The notes under the pieces are model-generated. The model did not search any database. It was given only the letters and a program-made list of their open reading frames with translations, and had not been told where the DNA came from. Of a stretch of DNA of 15,048 nt, positions 7,564 through 14,454 are shown piece after piece (the stretch's first letter is position 1; each line of letters opens with the position of its first letter). Both the position numbers and the translations under genes were made by a program. Source of the DNA: BOKV01 sp049289295 (GTDB lineage Bacteria > Pseudomonadota > Alphaproteobacteria > Rhizobiales > Rhizobiaceae); contig JBATLL010000115.1 of assembly GCA_049289295.1 (NCBI GenBank), positions 1 through 15,048 on the forward strand. The letters are read 5' to 3'.

Positions 7564-8322
7564 TCAGTTCTTCAGGATGAAGCGGCGCACTATCCAGAAA
7601 TAGAGCCTGTCAGGCAGGATACGCAACAATTTCATCGCGGCGGCAAATCTGGACGGAAAGGCGATCTCGAATTTCCGCTTTTCCAGCCCGGCCAGGATCT
7701 GGACGGCGGCCTCGTCTGCTGAAATCAGTTCAGGCATGGGAAACGGATTTCGCTGTGTCATTGGCGTGTCGACAAATCCCGGATTGATCAGCGATACGGT
7801 GATCCCGCGCGGCGCCAGTTCGCACTTCAGTGTTTCGGCAAGATTGATGAGTGCCGATTTCATGGGCCCGTAGGCAACCGCCTTTGGCAATCCGCGATAG
7901 CCTGAAACCGATGCAGTTATGGCGATGTGCCCACCGCCGCGCGCCAGCATGCCGGGCAGCACTGCCATCAGCGAATGGATGACGCCCATGTAATTCACCT
8001 CCACGCCGAGCCGGATGCCCTGCAGGTCGATCTCGTCTGTATCCATCAAGGTCCAGGCACCCGCATTGAGAACGGCAAGGTCGATAGGCCCCTGCGCAGC
8101 CTCGATTGCTTTCACGCACATTTCCACAGCGCTGGCGTCCGTTACGTCGATGGGATAGTCCGCAATCCGCGCACCTTGCATCGCAAGGCTTTTCAACCGG
8201 TCCGCTGAACGCGCAGAGGCCGCGACTGCAGGCCCCGTGCCGTCCAGCCTGCGCACGAGCGCTTCTCCAATGCCAGTGCTTGCGCCGGTTACCCAGACGC
8301 TGTTCCAGTTGGTGACAGCCAT
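7564..8322 (-). CDS. SDR-family oxidoreductase
   Basis: This is a classical short-chain dehydrogenase/reductase of 252 residues. The coenzyme motif TGASTGIG is at residues 12-19, the NAGA motif at 86-89, and the catalytic tetrad reads N110, S138, Y151 and K155 (YGPMK). A LINPGFVDTPM segment follows, usual for the family. RSADRL after the second strand, with an arginine in place of an acid, hints at NADP(H). The start at 8322 is chosen because it begins just before the Rossmann strand and 4 bases after the chrR stop; longer forms would overlap chrR. It is the third gene of the sigma-chrR operon and would be induced with it. An SDR gene also lies near rpoE-chrR in Rhodobacter sphaeroides, so a role in the oxidative response is plausible. 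The carbonyl or hydroxyl substrate is unknown. Confidence 0.88.
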   Translation of the reverse strand: MAVTNWNSVWVTGASTGIGEALVRRLDGTGPAVAASARSADRLKSLAMQGARIADYPIDVTDASAVEMCVKAIEAAQGPIDLAVLNAGAWTLMDTDEIDLQGIRLGVEVNYMGVIHSLMAVLPGMLARGGGHIAITASVSGYRGLPKAVAYGPMKSALINLAETLKCELAPRGITVSLINPGFVDTPMTQRNPFPMPELISADEAAVQILAGLEKRKFEIAFPSRFAAAMKLLRILPDRLYFWIVRRFILKN

Positions 8323-8326
8323 GCGT

Positions 8327-9007
8327 TCAGATCCCGACCAATGGCTGCAGCAGGCGGCTGAAGAATCCCTTGAACCGGGTTGGCGCTTGCGTGGCCACAA
8401 GGCAGATGCAGGGCGCCCCCGGCTCGACCCTGGGCTGGTGTTCGATATTCTCGTCCAGATCCTCGATATCGCCGGGGCCGAAGACACCCATGGAATCGCG
8501 AAACTTGCCAGAAAGCACCAGCGTCATTTCCGTGCCGCCATGCCCATGTTCGGGCACGGCCTTGCCGGCCGCGATCCACAGGAGATAGAGCGACGAGGAA
8601 TTGCCCGACGAAGGGAGATCGATGATGTGCCTGCGCAGCCCAGGTGCCACGGTCCGCCAGGCAATGGCATCGAGTGACTGGCCGATGAAGCGCTGCAACG
8701 GTTTTGGAACGTCGCTCTTGCCCGCATGCCCGGTTGCTTCAATGGCAGGAGTCTGGCGCGCCATCGGCTCGGCGGGCCCGGCGGCCTCGATCTGCGTCAT
8801 CAAGCCTTCGAAGACGTCATCGCCAACCGTCGCTCCGTCGATCTGTTCTAGGAGATCACCGCCCAGCATTTCTGCGTGACGGGTCGCTTCCCGGCATGTC
8901 GGGCACATCGCCAGATGGGATGCAACGATGACCGAGAAAGCCTCGTCAAGATCGCCACTTGCGTAGCGAACCACCGTTGCGTGGTCGAGATGGTGGTGGA
9001 CAGTCAC
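8327..9007 (-). CDS. chrR: ChrR-type zinc anti-sigma factor
   Basis: This cytoplasmic anti-sigma factor holds its partner sigma inactive until singlet oxygen or a related stress triggers release. Its 226 residues show both ChrR domains. The N-terminal anti-sigma domain has the zinc ligands His6, His31, Cys35 and Cys38 (SHLAMCPTC), at the same residue numbers as in Rhodobacter sphaeroides ChrR. The C-terminal cupin-like domain has H154, H156, E160 (HGHGGTE) and H190, each exactly 13 residues later than the R. sphaeroides ligands H141, H143, E147 and H177. Cys200 and Cys202 likewise match C187 and C189. The GTG start overlaps the sigma stop by 4 bases (GTGA), with GGAG eight bases upstream. The overlap suits equal production of sigma and anti-sigma. 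Comparison numbers are from memory of the literature. Confidence 0.92.
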   Translation of the reverse strand: MTVHHHLDHATVVRYASGDLDEAFSVIVASHLAMCPTCREATRHAEMLGGDLLEQIDGATVGDDVFEGLMTQIEAAGPAEPMARQTPAIEATGHAGKSDVPKPLQRFIGQSLDAIAWRTVAPGLRRHIIDLPSSGNSSSLYLLWIAAGKAVPEHGHGGTEMTLVLSGKFRDSMGVFGPGDIEDLDENIEHQPRVEPGAPCICLVATQAPTRFKGFFSRLLQPLVGI

Positions 9008-9603
9008 TTCAGATTCTCCAGTTTGGCCCGCAATTTCGCGTAAGCCAGCCGCATGCGGGACTTGACCGTACCCAGCGGCAAGGCGAGCCGTTCGGCTATG
9101 TCGCTTTGCGCAAGGTCATGCATGAATGCCAGTTCGATTATCTGCCTTTGTTCTTCAGGCAATTCCTTCAACGCTGCTCCAACCTGTACGGACAATTGCG
9201 CCGATTGGATCTGTTCATCAACACCGGGGTCTTCGCTGGCTGCCTCGATCTCATCCACGTCCACATAGGGCTGTGATGAGGAGTGTCTCAGCCTGTCGAT
9301 ACGGCTGTTTCGTGCGATCGTGAATATCCAGGTGCTGACTGCGCTGCGCTCGGGCTGGTAAAGCGCGCACCGGTTCCAGACCTTGAGCATGACGTCCTGG
9401 ACGATGTCATCGGCTTCTGATGTTCCTGCACCAGACCTGATCATCATCGCCTTGATCCTGGGTCCGAAATGCTCGAACAGCGCGCGAAAGGCGTCACGAT
9501 CCCGGGCCTGTGCCAGCTTGTTCATCAAGTGTCGGTGCAGTTCACCCGGCAGATCCAGTGCAGGTTCGTCGGGAGGTTGCATTATCAGTCGCGCCGCCTG
9601 CAT
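9004..9603 (-). CDS. rpoE: ECF RNA polymerase sigma factor, RpoE/ECF11-like
   Basis: This is an extracytoplasmic-function sigma factor of 199 residues. Region 2 spans about residues 38-108, with ADDIVQDVMLKVWN in region 2.2 and STWIFTIARNSRIDRLR in 2.3-2.4. Region 4 spans about 137-195, with LPEEQRQIIELAFMHDLAQSDIAERLALPLGTVKSRM forming the -35-reading helix-turn-helix. Its partner is the ChrR homologue encoded immediately downstream. The frame is open to an ATG at 9726, but that start has no ribosome site. The ATG at 9603 (MQAARL) has CAAGG about six bases upstream and gives the usual length. Another ATG at 9582 lacks a site. An ECF promoter matching two others in the window lies upstream, implying autoregulation. 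The call as an RpoE/ECF11 member rests on the ChrR partner and promoter type. Confidence 0.9.
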   Translation of the reverse strand: MQAARLIMQPPDEPALDLPGELHRHLMNKLAQARDRDAFRALFEHFGPRIKAMMIRSGAGTSEADDIVQDVMLKVWNRCALYQPERSAVSTWIFTIARNSRIDRLRHSSSQPYVDVDEIEAASEDPGVDEQIQSAQLSVQVGAALKELPEEQRQIIELAFMHDLAQSDIAERLALPLGTVKSRMRLAYAKLRAKLENLK

Positions 9604-9783
9604 GTGAGACCTTGAGTTACCGCCATCATAGACAAATACGCAACCAGGTGCGAGTTCGTGATGCGCACTGGTCCGCATTTGCCGTGGGCGAGCCCACCTG
9701 GAAGAATGAGTGGACCCGTCCGCCATTCAACCGCGCATCGTCAGGATGGAGTTGATACGCACCGCTTCGTATTTCGTCGCGTT
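9604..9783 (-). other. Long 5' leader of the sigma-chrR-SDR operon
   Basis: From the predicted transcription start (about 9778) to the preferred ATG at 9603 the transcript has about 175 untranslated bases, unlike the roughly 20-base leaders of the other two regulon promoters. It contains a hairpin GTGGGC-GA-GCCCAC (9684-9697). The frame upstream of the sigma start stays open to 9726, so an N-terminally longer sigma cannot be fully excluded. Confidence 0.5.
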
Positions 9784-9812
9784 TGATACGGGCCGGGGCA
9801 GGGATTGGATCA
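9784..9812 (-). promoter_or_regulatory. ECF (RpoE/ChrR-type) autoregulatory promoter of the sigma operon
   Basis: Read on the - strand: TGATCC (9807-9812), 16 bases, then CGTATCA (9784-9790). Boxes and spacing equal those of the DUF2177 and oxidoreductase promoters. Location upstream of the sigma gene indicates positive autoregulation once ChrR releases the sigma factor. Confidence 0.82.
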
Positions 9813-10035
9813 CCTGCTTGCTCCAAGTCATGCCGATTTTCCTGAATGTCGCGGTGAACCACGTTCGTGCGCCCTGAATGGCACGTTTAGAGCACGCTCA
9901 GCCACGGCCCAATGATGATTTCTGTCGGTCTGTCGCCGACCACGCTGGGCCTCTCTGCACCCTGTCGTGATGAATCCCATCCTGGACCCGCAGCACTGCT
10001 GGCCGTTTTGCAGGGTAAATCCGGGAGCCGATGCC
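9813..10035. other. Intergenic stretch without a recognised gene
   Basis: About 220 bases lie between the sigma promoter and the end of the Tm-1-like gene. I see no convincing gene on either strand. The - strand has a short hairpin GTCGG-N7-CCGAC near 9920-9945 and a small GAGC/GCTC dyad near 9890-9900, neither followed by a T run. No clear terminator for the Tm-1-like transcript is visible. Confidence 0.5.
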
Positions 10036-11277
10036 TCATACCTTCATCTTGATGGTGCCATCGCCAATCCAGCGGTCGATGATCTCCAGAACCTTTTTCG
10101 AGAAGGCCGGATCGTTGATGTGGCAATCCATCACTGTCAGCTTGACAGGATCGCTCATGGCTTCCTTGTAACCTTCGACCATTGCCGCAAGCCCCGCAGG
10201 ATCATGCGCTGGCATGCCTTGCGTATCCCAGGCGTGAACGCCGCCGGTCGGCAGGATGAACTCGACCGGTCCCTTTGATGCCTTGAGGCGTCTGGCGAAT
10301 TCGCGCGCCAGTTCCTTGCGCTCCTCTCCCGACAGCGATGCGGAGGCAATAAGCCGGTTGTGCGCGTGATAGGGCCGGTAGCGGAATCGCTCGGGCACCG
10401 GTGCCCAGGTCGCGAAGTCGATCATGTCGCCAAATCCGGGCGCTGCGATGATCGGCACGCCGAGTTCGGCTGCCGCCGTCATCCTGCTTTCGCCGGCATT
10501 GAGCACTGAACCAACCATGAGATTGCCGATCTCGGCGGCTGCCAGTTCGAGCACGCAGGCGAAATAGCCCTGGCGCGTCAGCCTTTCCATCGCCATGCCG
10601 CCCATGCCGGTGCCGTGGAAAACGGCGACGGAAAAGCCGCGTTCGATCAGCGGTTCACGCAGGTGCACCATGTATCTCAGCGCCGAGGAACCAAAGCTCA
10701 TCATGCCAATGACGGGACGGTCGGGAACAGGTGGAACCACGGCGAGAGCTGCGCCATACACAGCACCCGCTGCCTGCGAAAGCGTCGCCCGGCAAATGTC
10801 ATTGAGGCCATATAGCCCGCCCGCCCACAGGATCATCTGGATGTCGGCAGTCAGGCGGTCCGGTGGAATGATCGCCGAGAAGGCAATTGTCGACACGACA
10901 TATTTGGGAACGCCGAGCGGCAGAGAACGGGCGCAATCAAGCGCCAGGTCGGTTCCCATCGAACCACCAAGCGCGATCATGCCATCTATCCGGCCATCTG
11001 CATGAAGCTGGGCGGTGATCTTCGACGCGCCCTCGGCCATGATCTGCATGGCGTGGTTTTCATCACCTGAATCAATGGCATCCTGAATTGTCTTGCCTGC
11101 CGCTGCCGCCACATCATGCTTCGATATGTCGGTCGGCTTGGAGGGATCGCCAAGCACGCTCACATCCATTGACAGGACTTCGCCACCAATCTTGCGAATG
11201 CAGTCGCACACAAAATGCAGTTCCGGATCCTTGGTGTCATAGGTGCCGATGACGAGGATGGTTTTCTTTTGGTTCAT
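10036..11277 (-). CDS. Tm-1-like ATP-binding domain protein (UPF0261)
   Basis: This is a 413-residue protein of the UPF0261 / Tm-1-like family, full length. It begins ILVIGTYDTKDPELHFVCD (about residues 7-25), followed by MIALGGSMGTDLALD (about 100-114) and FSAIIPPDR. The second half carries VIGMMSFGSSALRYM, VAVFHGTGMGGMAME and AAPGFGDMID. The family is named after the tomato Tm-1 protein, whose N-terminal domain blocks tobamovirus replication; the bacterial role is not established. Bacterial homologues often stand beside a TIM-barrel 'phosphoenolpyruvate hydrolase-like' gene, which is not seen here. The ATG at 11277 has a strong AGGAGG about seven bases upstream. It follows the aldehyde dehydrogenase on the same strand after 176 bases and is probably the last gene of the transport and catabolic operon. 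Confidence 0.88.
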   Translation of the reverse strand: MNQKKTILVIGTYDTKDPELHFVCDCIRKIGGEVLSMDVSVLGDPSKPTDISKHDVAAAAGKTIQDAIDSGDENHAMQIMAEGASKITAQLHADGRIDGMIALGGSMGTDLALDCARSLPLGVPKYVVSTIAFSAIIPPDRLTADIQMILWAGGLYGLNDICRATLSQAAGAVYGAALAVVPPVPDRPVIGMMSFGSSALRYMVHLREPLIERGFSVAVFHGTGMGGMAMERLTRQGYFACVLELAAAEIGNLMVGSVLNAGESRMTAAAELGVPIIAAPGFGDMIDFATWAPVPERFRYRPYHAHNRLIASASLSGEERKELAREFARRLKASKGPVEFILPTGGVHAWDTQGMPAHDPAGLAAMVEGYKEAMSDPVKLTVMDCHINDPAFSKKVLEIIDRWIGDGTIKMKV

Positions 11278-11303
11278 GTTTTGCCTCCTGACCTGGCGAC
11301 TGT

Positions 11304-11417
11304 TCAGCCACGCAGGATTTCGCCCTCTGGATCGTGGAATCGCGCCAATTGCGCAACGACCAAAATTCGCTTCCCCGCATCCTGGATCAACAAACGCCCC
11401 TCATCCATGCATTTCAT
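11304..11417 (-). CDS. Possible 37-residue small ORF between aldehyde dehydrogenase and Tm-1-like genes
   Basis: The - strand encodes a 37-residue peptide starting MKCMDEGRLLIQDAG and ending FHDPEGEILRG. It looks protein-like, with a predicted strand-rich core (KRILVVAQLARF) and a mixed charge pattern. It is in the same frame as the aldehyde dehydrogenase, and that frame stays open across the 12 codons between the ALDH stop and this ATG. It ends 26 bases before the Tm-1-like start. Against it: no clear Shine-Dalgarno site precedes the ATG, TTG is used four times where neighbours prefer CTG, and the stretch is short. It could be a real small protein, a remnant of a gene, or chance. I do not recognise a family. 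Confidence 0.3.
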   Translation of the reverse strand: MKCMDEGRLLIQDAGKRILVVAQLARFHDPEGEILRG

Positions 11418-11453
11418 GGTGAAGCTGTTCGAGCAACTGTCGTGTCGGTTCGC

Positions 11454-12941
11454 TCACAACTGGATCCATGCCGTCTTCAGGTCGGTATACTTGTCGAGTG
11501 CATGCAGCGACTTGTCATGGCCGTTGCCTGACTGGCGGTGGCCGCCCAGCGGCACGGTGTTGTCCGCACCGCCATAGGTGTTGACATGCACGACACCGGC
11601 CTTGAGTGCGCGCACCATGCGATGGGCGCGTGAGAGGTTGGCAGTCCACACGGCGGAGGCCAGGCCATAAACCGTGCCATTGGCGATGCGCAATGCGTCC
11701 TCCTCGTCCTCGAAGGGGATGATGCCGAGCACCGGGCCGAAGACTTCTTCCTGCGCCAGCTTCATCGACGGGGTCACCTTGTCATAGACAGTGGGCGCCA
11801 TGTAGAAACCGCCGGTCTCCGCCAGCACGCGTTTTCCGCCGGTCATGAGTTCAGCGCCTTCGGCCGCCGCCGCTTCGGCATGGGCGATATCCTTGTGCAA
11901 CTGCACTTCGCTTGCCACCGCCCCGGTCTGGGTCGAAAGGTCCAGCGGGTCTCCCACCTTCATGCGGGAAGCGATCTCTGCGACCCGTCTGGCGAAATCA
12001 GCATGGATCGACTTTTCCACCAGGAGGCGGGAACCGGCCACGCAGACCTGGCCTGAATTGCGGAAAATGCCCATTGCCGAAACCTGGGCCGCCTTTTCCA
12101 GATCAGGCGCGTCTGCAAACACGATGTTGGGAGATTTTCCCCCAAGTTCGAGATAGACGCGCTTGAGATTGGATCTGGCTGAATATTCAAGCAGTTTGCG
12201 GCCAACCATGCCCGATCCCGTAAACGCCAGCACATCAACATCCATGTGCGTGCCGATCGCTTCACCAGTCACGGCACCCTGACCGGTAACGACATTGAGG
12301 ACACCGTCAGGCAGGCCCGCTTCAGCGCAGATTTCCGCCAGTCGCAGCAGCGAAAGGGAGGCGATCTCGGCGGGCTTGAGGACAACGCTGTTTCCCGCCG
12401 CCAGCGCCGGTGCGATCTTCCATGAACCGATCATCAGCGGGAAGTTCCACGGCACGATTGCGCCAACAACGCCCACAGGCTCGCGGTGCACCAGGGCAAG
12501 AACGGATTGCGCCGTCGGCGCGATCTCGCCATAGACCTTGTCGATGGCTTCGCCATAATAGCGGAACGTGCCCGCAGCGCTGCCCGGTTCGGCCTTCATC
12601 GCCATGGAAATTTCGGTGCCATTGTCGCGCACGCCAAGCACTGCAAGTTCCAGCATGTGCTTTTCGATCAGTTCACCGATGCGGCACAGCACCTTCTTGC
12701 GTTCTGCCGGCGCAGCGCGTGACCACACGCCACTTTCAAACGCCGCGCGTGCGGAAACCACTGCAAGATCAACGTCAGCCTGCCCGGCATCGGCGATCGA
12801 GGAAAACACCTTGCCGTCAATGGGCGACACCACGTCCATAGCGCGACCGGTGCGCGCTGGCTGCCATTTGCCGCCAATGAACAGTTCCTGCGGCGGGATC
12901 GCCATGGATCGCAGCGCATCAATTGCTGCCTGTTCGCTCAT
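11454..12941 (-). CDS. NAD(P)+-dependent aldehyde dehydrogenase (PuuC-like)
   Basis: This 495-residue enzyme of the ALDH superfamily oxidises an aldehyde to the carboxylate in the cytoplasm. N166 lies in VPWNFPL, the coenzyme loop is FTGSGMVG, the general base is E265 in LELGGKSPN, and the nucleophile is C300 in NSGQVCVAG. The stretch FRYYGEAIDKVYGEI (126-140) recalls PuuC and related aminoaldehyde or hydroxyaldehyde dehydrogenases. The ATG at 12941 is chosen because it forms an ATGA overlap with the tctA stop and has GGTGGAG upstream. The same frame stays open far into tctA, but that part translates to a shadow of tctA, not to an ALDH domain. Co-translation with the Tct permease suggests that the imported carboxylate, or a product of it, passes through an aldehyde. 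Substrate is unknown. Confidence 0.92.
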   Translation of the reverse strand: MSEQAAIDALRSMAIPPQELFIGGKWQPARTGRAMDVVSPIDGKVFSSIADAGQADVDLAVVSARAAFESGVWSRAAPAERKKVLCRIGELIEKHMLELAVLGVRDNGTEISMAMKAEPGSAAGTFRYYGEAIDKVYGEIAPTAQSVLALVHREPVGVVGAIVPWNFPLMIGSWKIAPALAAGNSVVLKPAEIASLSLLRLAEICAEAGLPDGVLNVVTGQGAVTGEAIGTHMDVDVLAFTGSGMVGRKLLEYSARSNLKRVYLELGGKSPNIVFADAPDLEKAAQVSAMGIFRNSGQVCVAGSRLLVEKSIHADFARRVAEIASRMKVGDPLDLSTQTGAVASEVQLHKDIAHAEAAAAEGAELMTGGKRVLAETGGFYMAPTVYDKVTPSMKLAQEEVFGPVLGIIPFEDEEDALRIANGTVYGLASAVWTANLSRAHRMVRALKAGVVHVNTYGGADNTVPLGGHRQSGNGHDKSLHALDKYTDLKTAWIQL

Positions 12942-14443
12942 TTTGTTTGCTCCACCATGCGATCGGAGAGGCCGCGCCTGCGCTCGCGCATCAGCGACCA
13001 GACATGAAAGGCAAGCACGGCAACGATGATGGCGAAGATCACGCCTGCGATGGGCCGGTCGATCCAGTCGATAGGTGACTTGATGCGGGGCAGGGAGGTG
13101 CGGAACTTGTTCTCTGCAATATTGCCCAGCACCATGCCGAGGATGATCGGAACAATTGGAAGGTTCAGGCGCTTGAGGATGAGCCCCAGCAGGCCGAACG
13201 CAGCCGCGATCATGCAGTCGGTGACCGAATTGCGCAGCGAATAGACGCCGACAAAGGACAGGGTCAGAATTGCCATGCCGAGGAACCGGTTCGGTATCGC
13301 GACAACCTTCAGCAGCGGTTTCGTTGCGATCATCAGGAAGGCAAGCGCCAGCACGTTCAGGATCAGCAGGCAAATGTAAAGTGCGATCACGAAGTCGAGG
13401 TGGTTCTGGAACAGGCCAGGCCCCGGAATGACATTGTGTACATAGAAGACCGACAGCATCATCGCCGTCAGTGCTTCGCCTGGAATGCCGAGTGCCAGAA
13501 GCGGGATCATCGCCGCCGCCGGCACTGCATTGTTGGCGGCTTCCGAGGCAATGATGCCCTCTGGCGCTCCCTTGCCGAAACGCTCCGGATTGGGGGAAAT
13601 CTTCTGTGCCCAGGTATAGGAGAGGAACTGCGCGGTAAACTCGCCGACACCCGGAATGATGCCCATCAGCGTGCCGAACCCGGCTGCTGGCAGCACGATC
13701 TTCGGGAACTTGAACACTTCGCGCAGTCCCCGAAACAGTCCGCCTTTCAGAATTGGCGGAACCGGCATGTCGTCCTTCCCCGCCAGCAGCAGAAAGGCCT
13801 GGCTCAGCGCAAACAGGCCCAGCACCACAACGATAAGATTGACACCCGAGGTCAGCCACGACAGGCCGAAAGTGTAGCGCTGTGTATAGCCCACAGGCTC
13901 CAGCCCGATGGATTGCAGCCATATCCCGAAGAACAGCAGCGAACCGGCCGCCATGTTCTGACCGCGATGCGCAATGACGACCAGCAGCATGCCGAGCATG
14001 CAGGCTAGAAATATCTCGCGCGATCCGAACATCGGCGCGACCTTGGCCAGGACTGGCGACAGGAGAACGAGGCAAAGCACGGAGAAAACGCCACCCACGA
14101 AGGATGCGCCATAGGCCAGCGACAATGCGCGCGGAGCTTCCCCGCGCAGCGTCATCGGATATCCGTCATAAGTGGTGAGCGCATTGACCGGAGTTCCCGG
14201 CGTGTTGATGAGCACCGCCGGAATTGCACCCCCGAACATCGCCGAGCCGTAAATGCCCAGCAGCATCGTCAGGCCGACGATTGGCTCCATCGAGAAGGTT
14301 GCCGGAAGCAGGATCGCAATGGCAATGGCCGGGCCAACGCCGGGAATGGCGCCGATGATGACTCCACCAACCGAGCCCACAAGCAGCGCGACCACGACAT
14401 CGAGGCGGGAAATGATTGCAAGACTTGCCAGCAATGTGTCCAT
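12938..14443 (-). CDS. tctA: Tripartite tricarboxylate transporter permease, large subunit TctA
   Basis: This is the large membrane subunit of a tripartite tricarboxylate transporter, a secondary carrier working with TctB and a periplasmic TctC. About 501 residues, mostly hydrophobic, with some 10-12 membrane segments. The two family signature loops are visible: GAIPGVGPAIAIAILLP near residue 35 and GIIPGVGEFTAQFLS near 260. LINTPGTPVNALTTYDGYP (about 79-97) is also characteristic. Three starts are possible: TTG 14452, ATG 14449 and ATG 14443. I prefer 14443 (MDTLLASL) because AGGG lies nine bases upstream, whereas it nearly abuts the other two. The stop overlaps the aldehyde dehydrogenase start by 4 bases. 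Substrates in this family range from citrate to aromatic acids and cannot be told from the permease. Confidence 0.93.
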   Translation of the reverse strand: MDTLLASLAIISRLDVVVALLVGSVGGVIIGAIPGVGPAIAIAILLPATFSMEPIVGLTMLLGIYGSAMFGGAIPAVLINTPGTPVNALTTYDGYPMTLRGEAPRALSLAYGASFVGGVFSVLCLVLLSPVLAKVAPMFGSREIFLACMLGMLLVVIAHRGQNMAAGSLLFFGIWLQSIGLEPVGYTQRYTFGLSWLTSGVNLIVVVLGLFALSQAFLLLAGKDDMPVPPILKGGLFRGLREVFKFPKIVLPAAGFGTLMGIIPGVGEFTAQFLSYTWAQKISPNPERFGKGAPEGIIASEAANNAVPAAAMIPLLALGIPGEALTAMMLSVFYVHNVIPGPGLFQNHLDFVIALYICLLILNVLALAFLMIATKPLLKVVAIPNRFLGMAILTLSFVGVYSLRNSVTDCMIAAAFGLLGLILKRLNLPIVPIILGMVLGNIAENKFRTSLPRIKSPIDWIDRPIAGVIFAIIVAVLAFHVWSLMRERRRGLSDRMVEQTK

Positions 14444-14454
14444 CCGCATCAACC

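Noticed and set aside
7547..7569. AACTGA-N11-TCAGTT between the convergent DUF1365 and SDR genes as a terminator.
   Set aside because: The symmetry comes largely from the two facing TGA stop codons; the stem is only 6 base pairs and no T run follows.
8323..8487. Longer N-terminus for the SDR protein, overlapping chrR.
   Set aside because: The added residues precede the Rossmann strand without family similarity and lie inside chrR; the start at 8322 sits 4 bases after the chrR stop.
9746..9877. 43-codon + strand frame starting MELIRTASYFVAFD.
   Set aside because: No ribosome site, overlaps the sigma operon promoter on the opposite strand, and no family resemblance; likely chance.
12942..14075. 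Upstream extension of the aldehyde dehydrogenase frame, giving an 873-codon reading frame that suggests a fusion.
   Set aside because: The extra 378 codons lie on the same strand as tctA in another frame and show no domain; the ATGA junction and ribosome site at 12941 give a normal-length ALDH.
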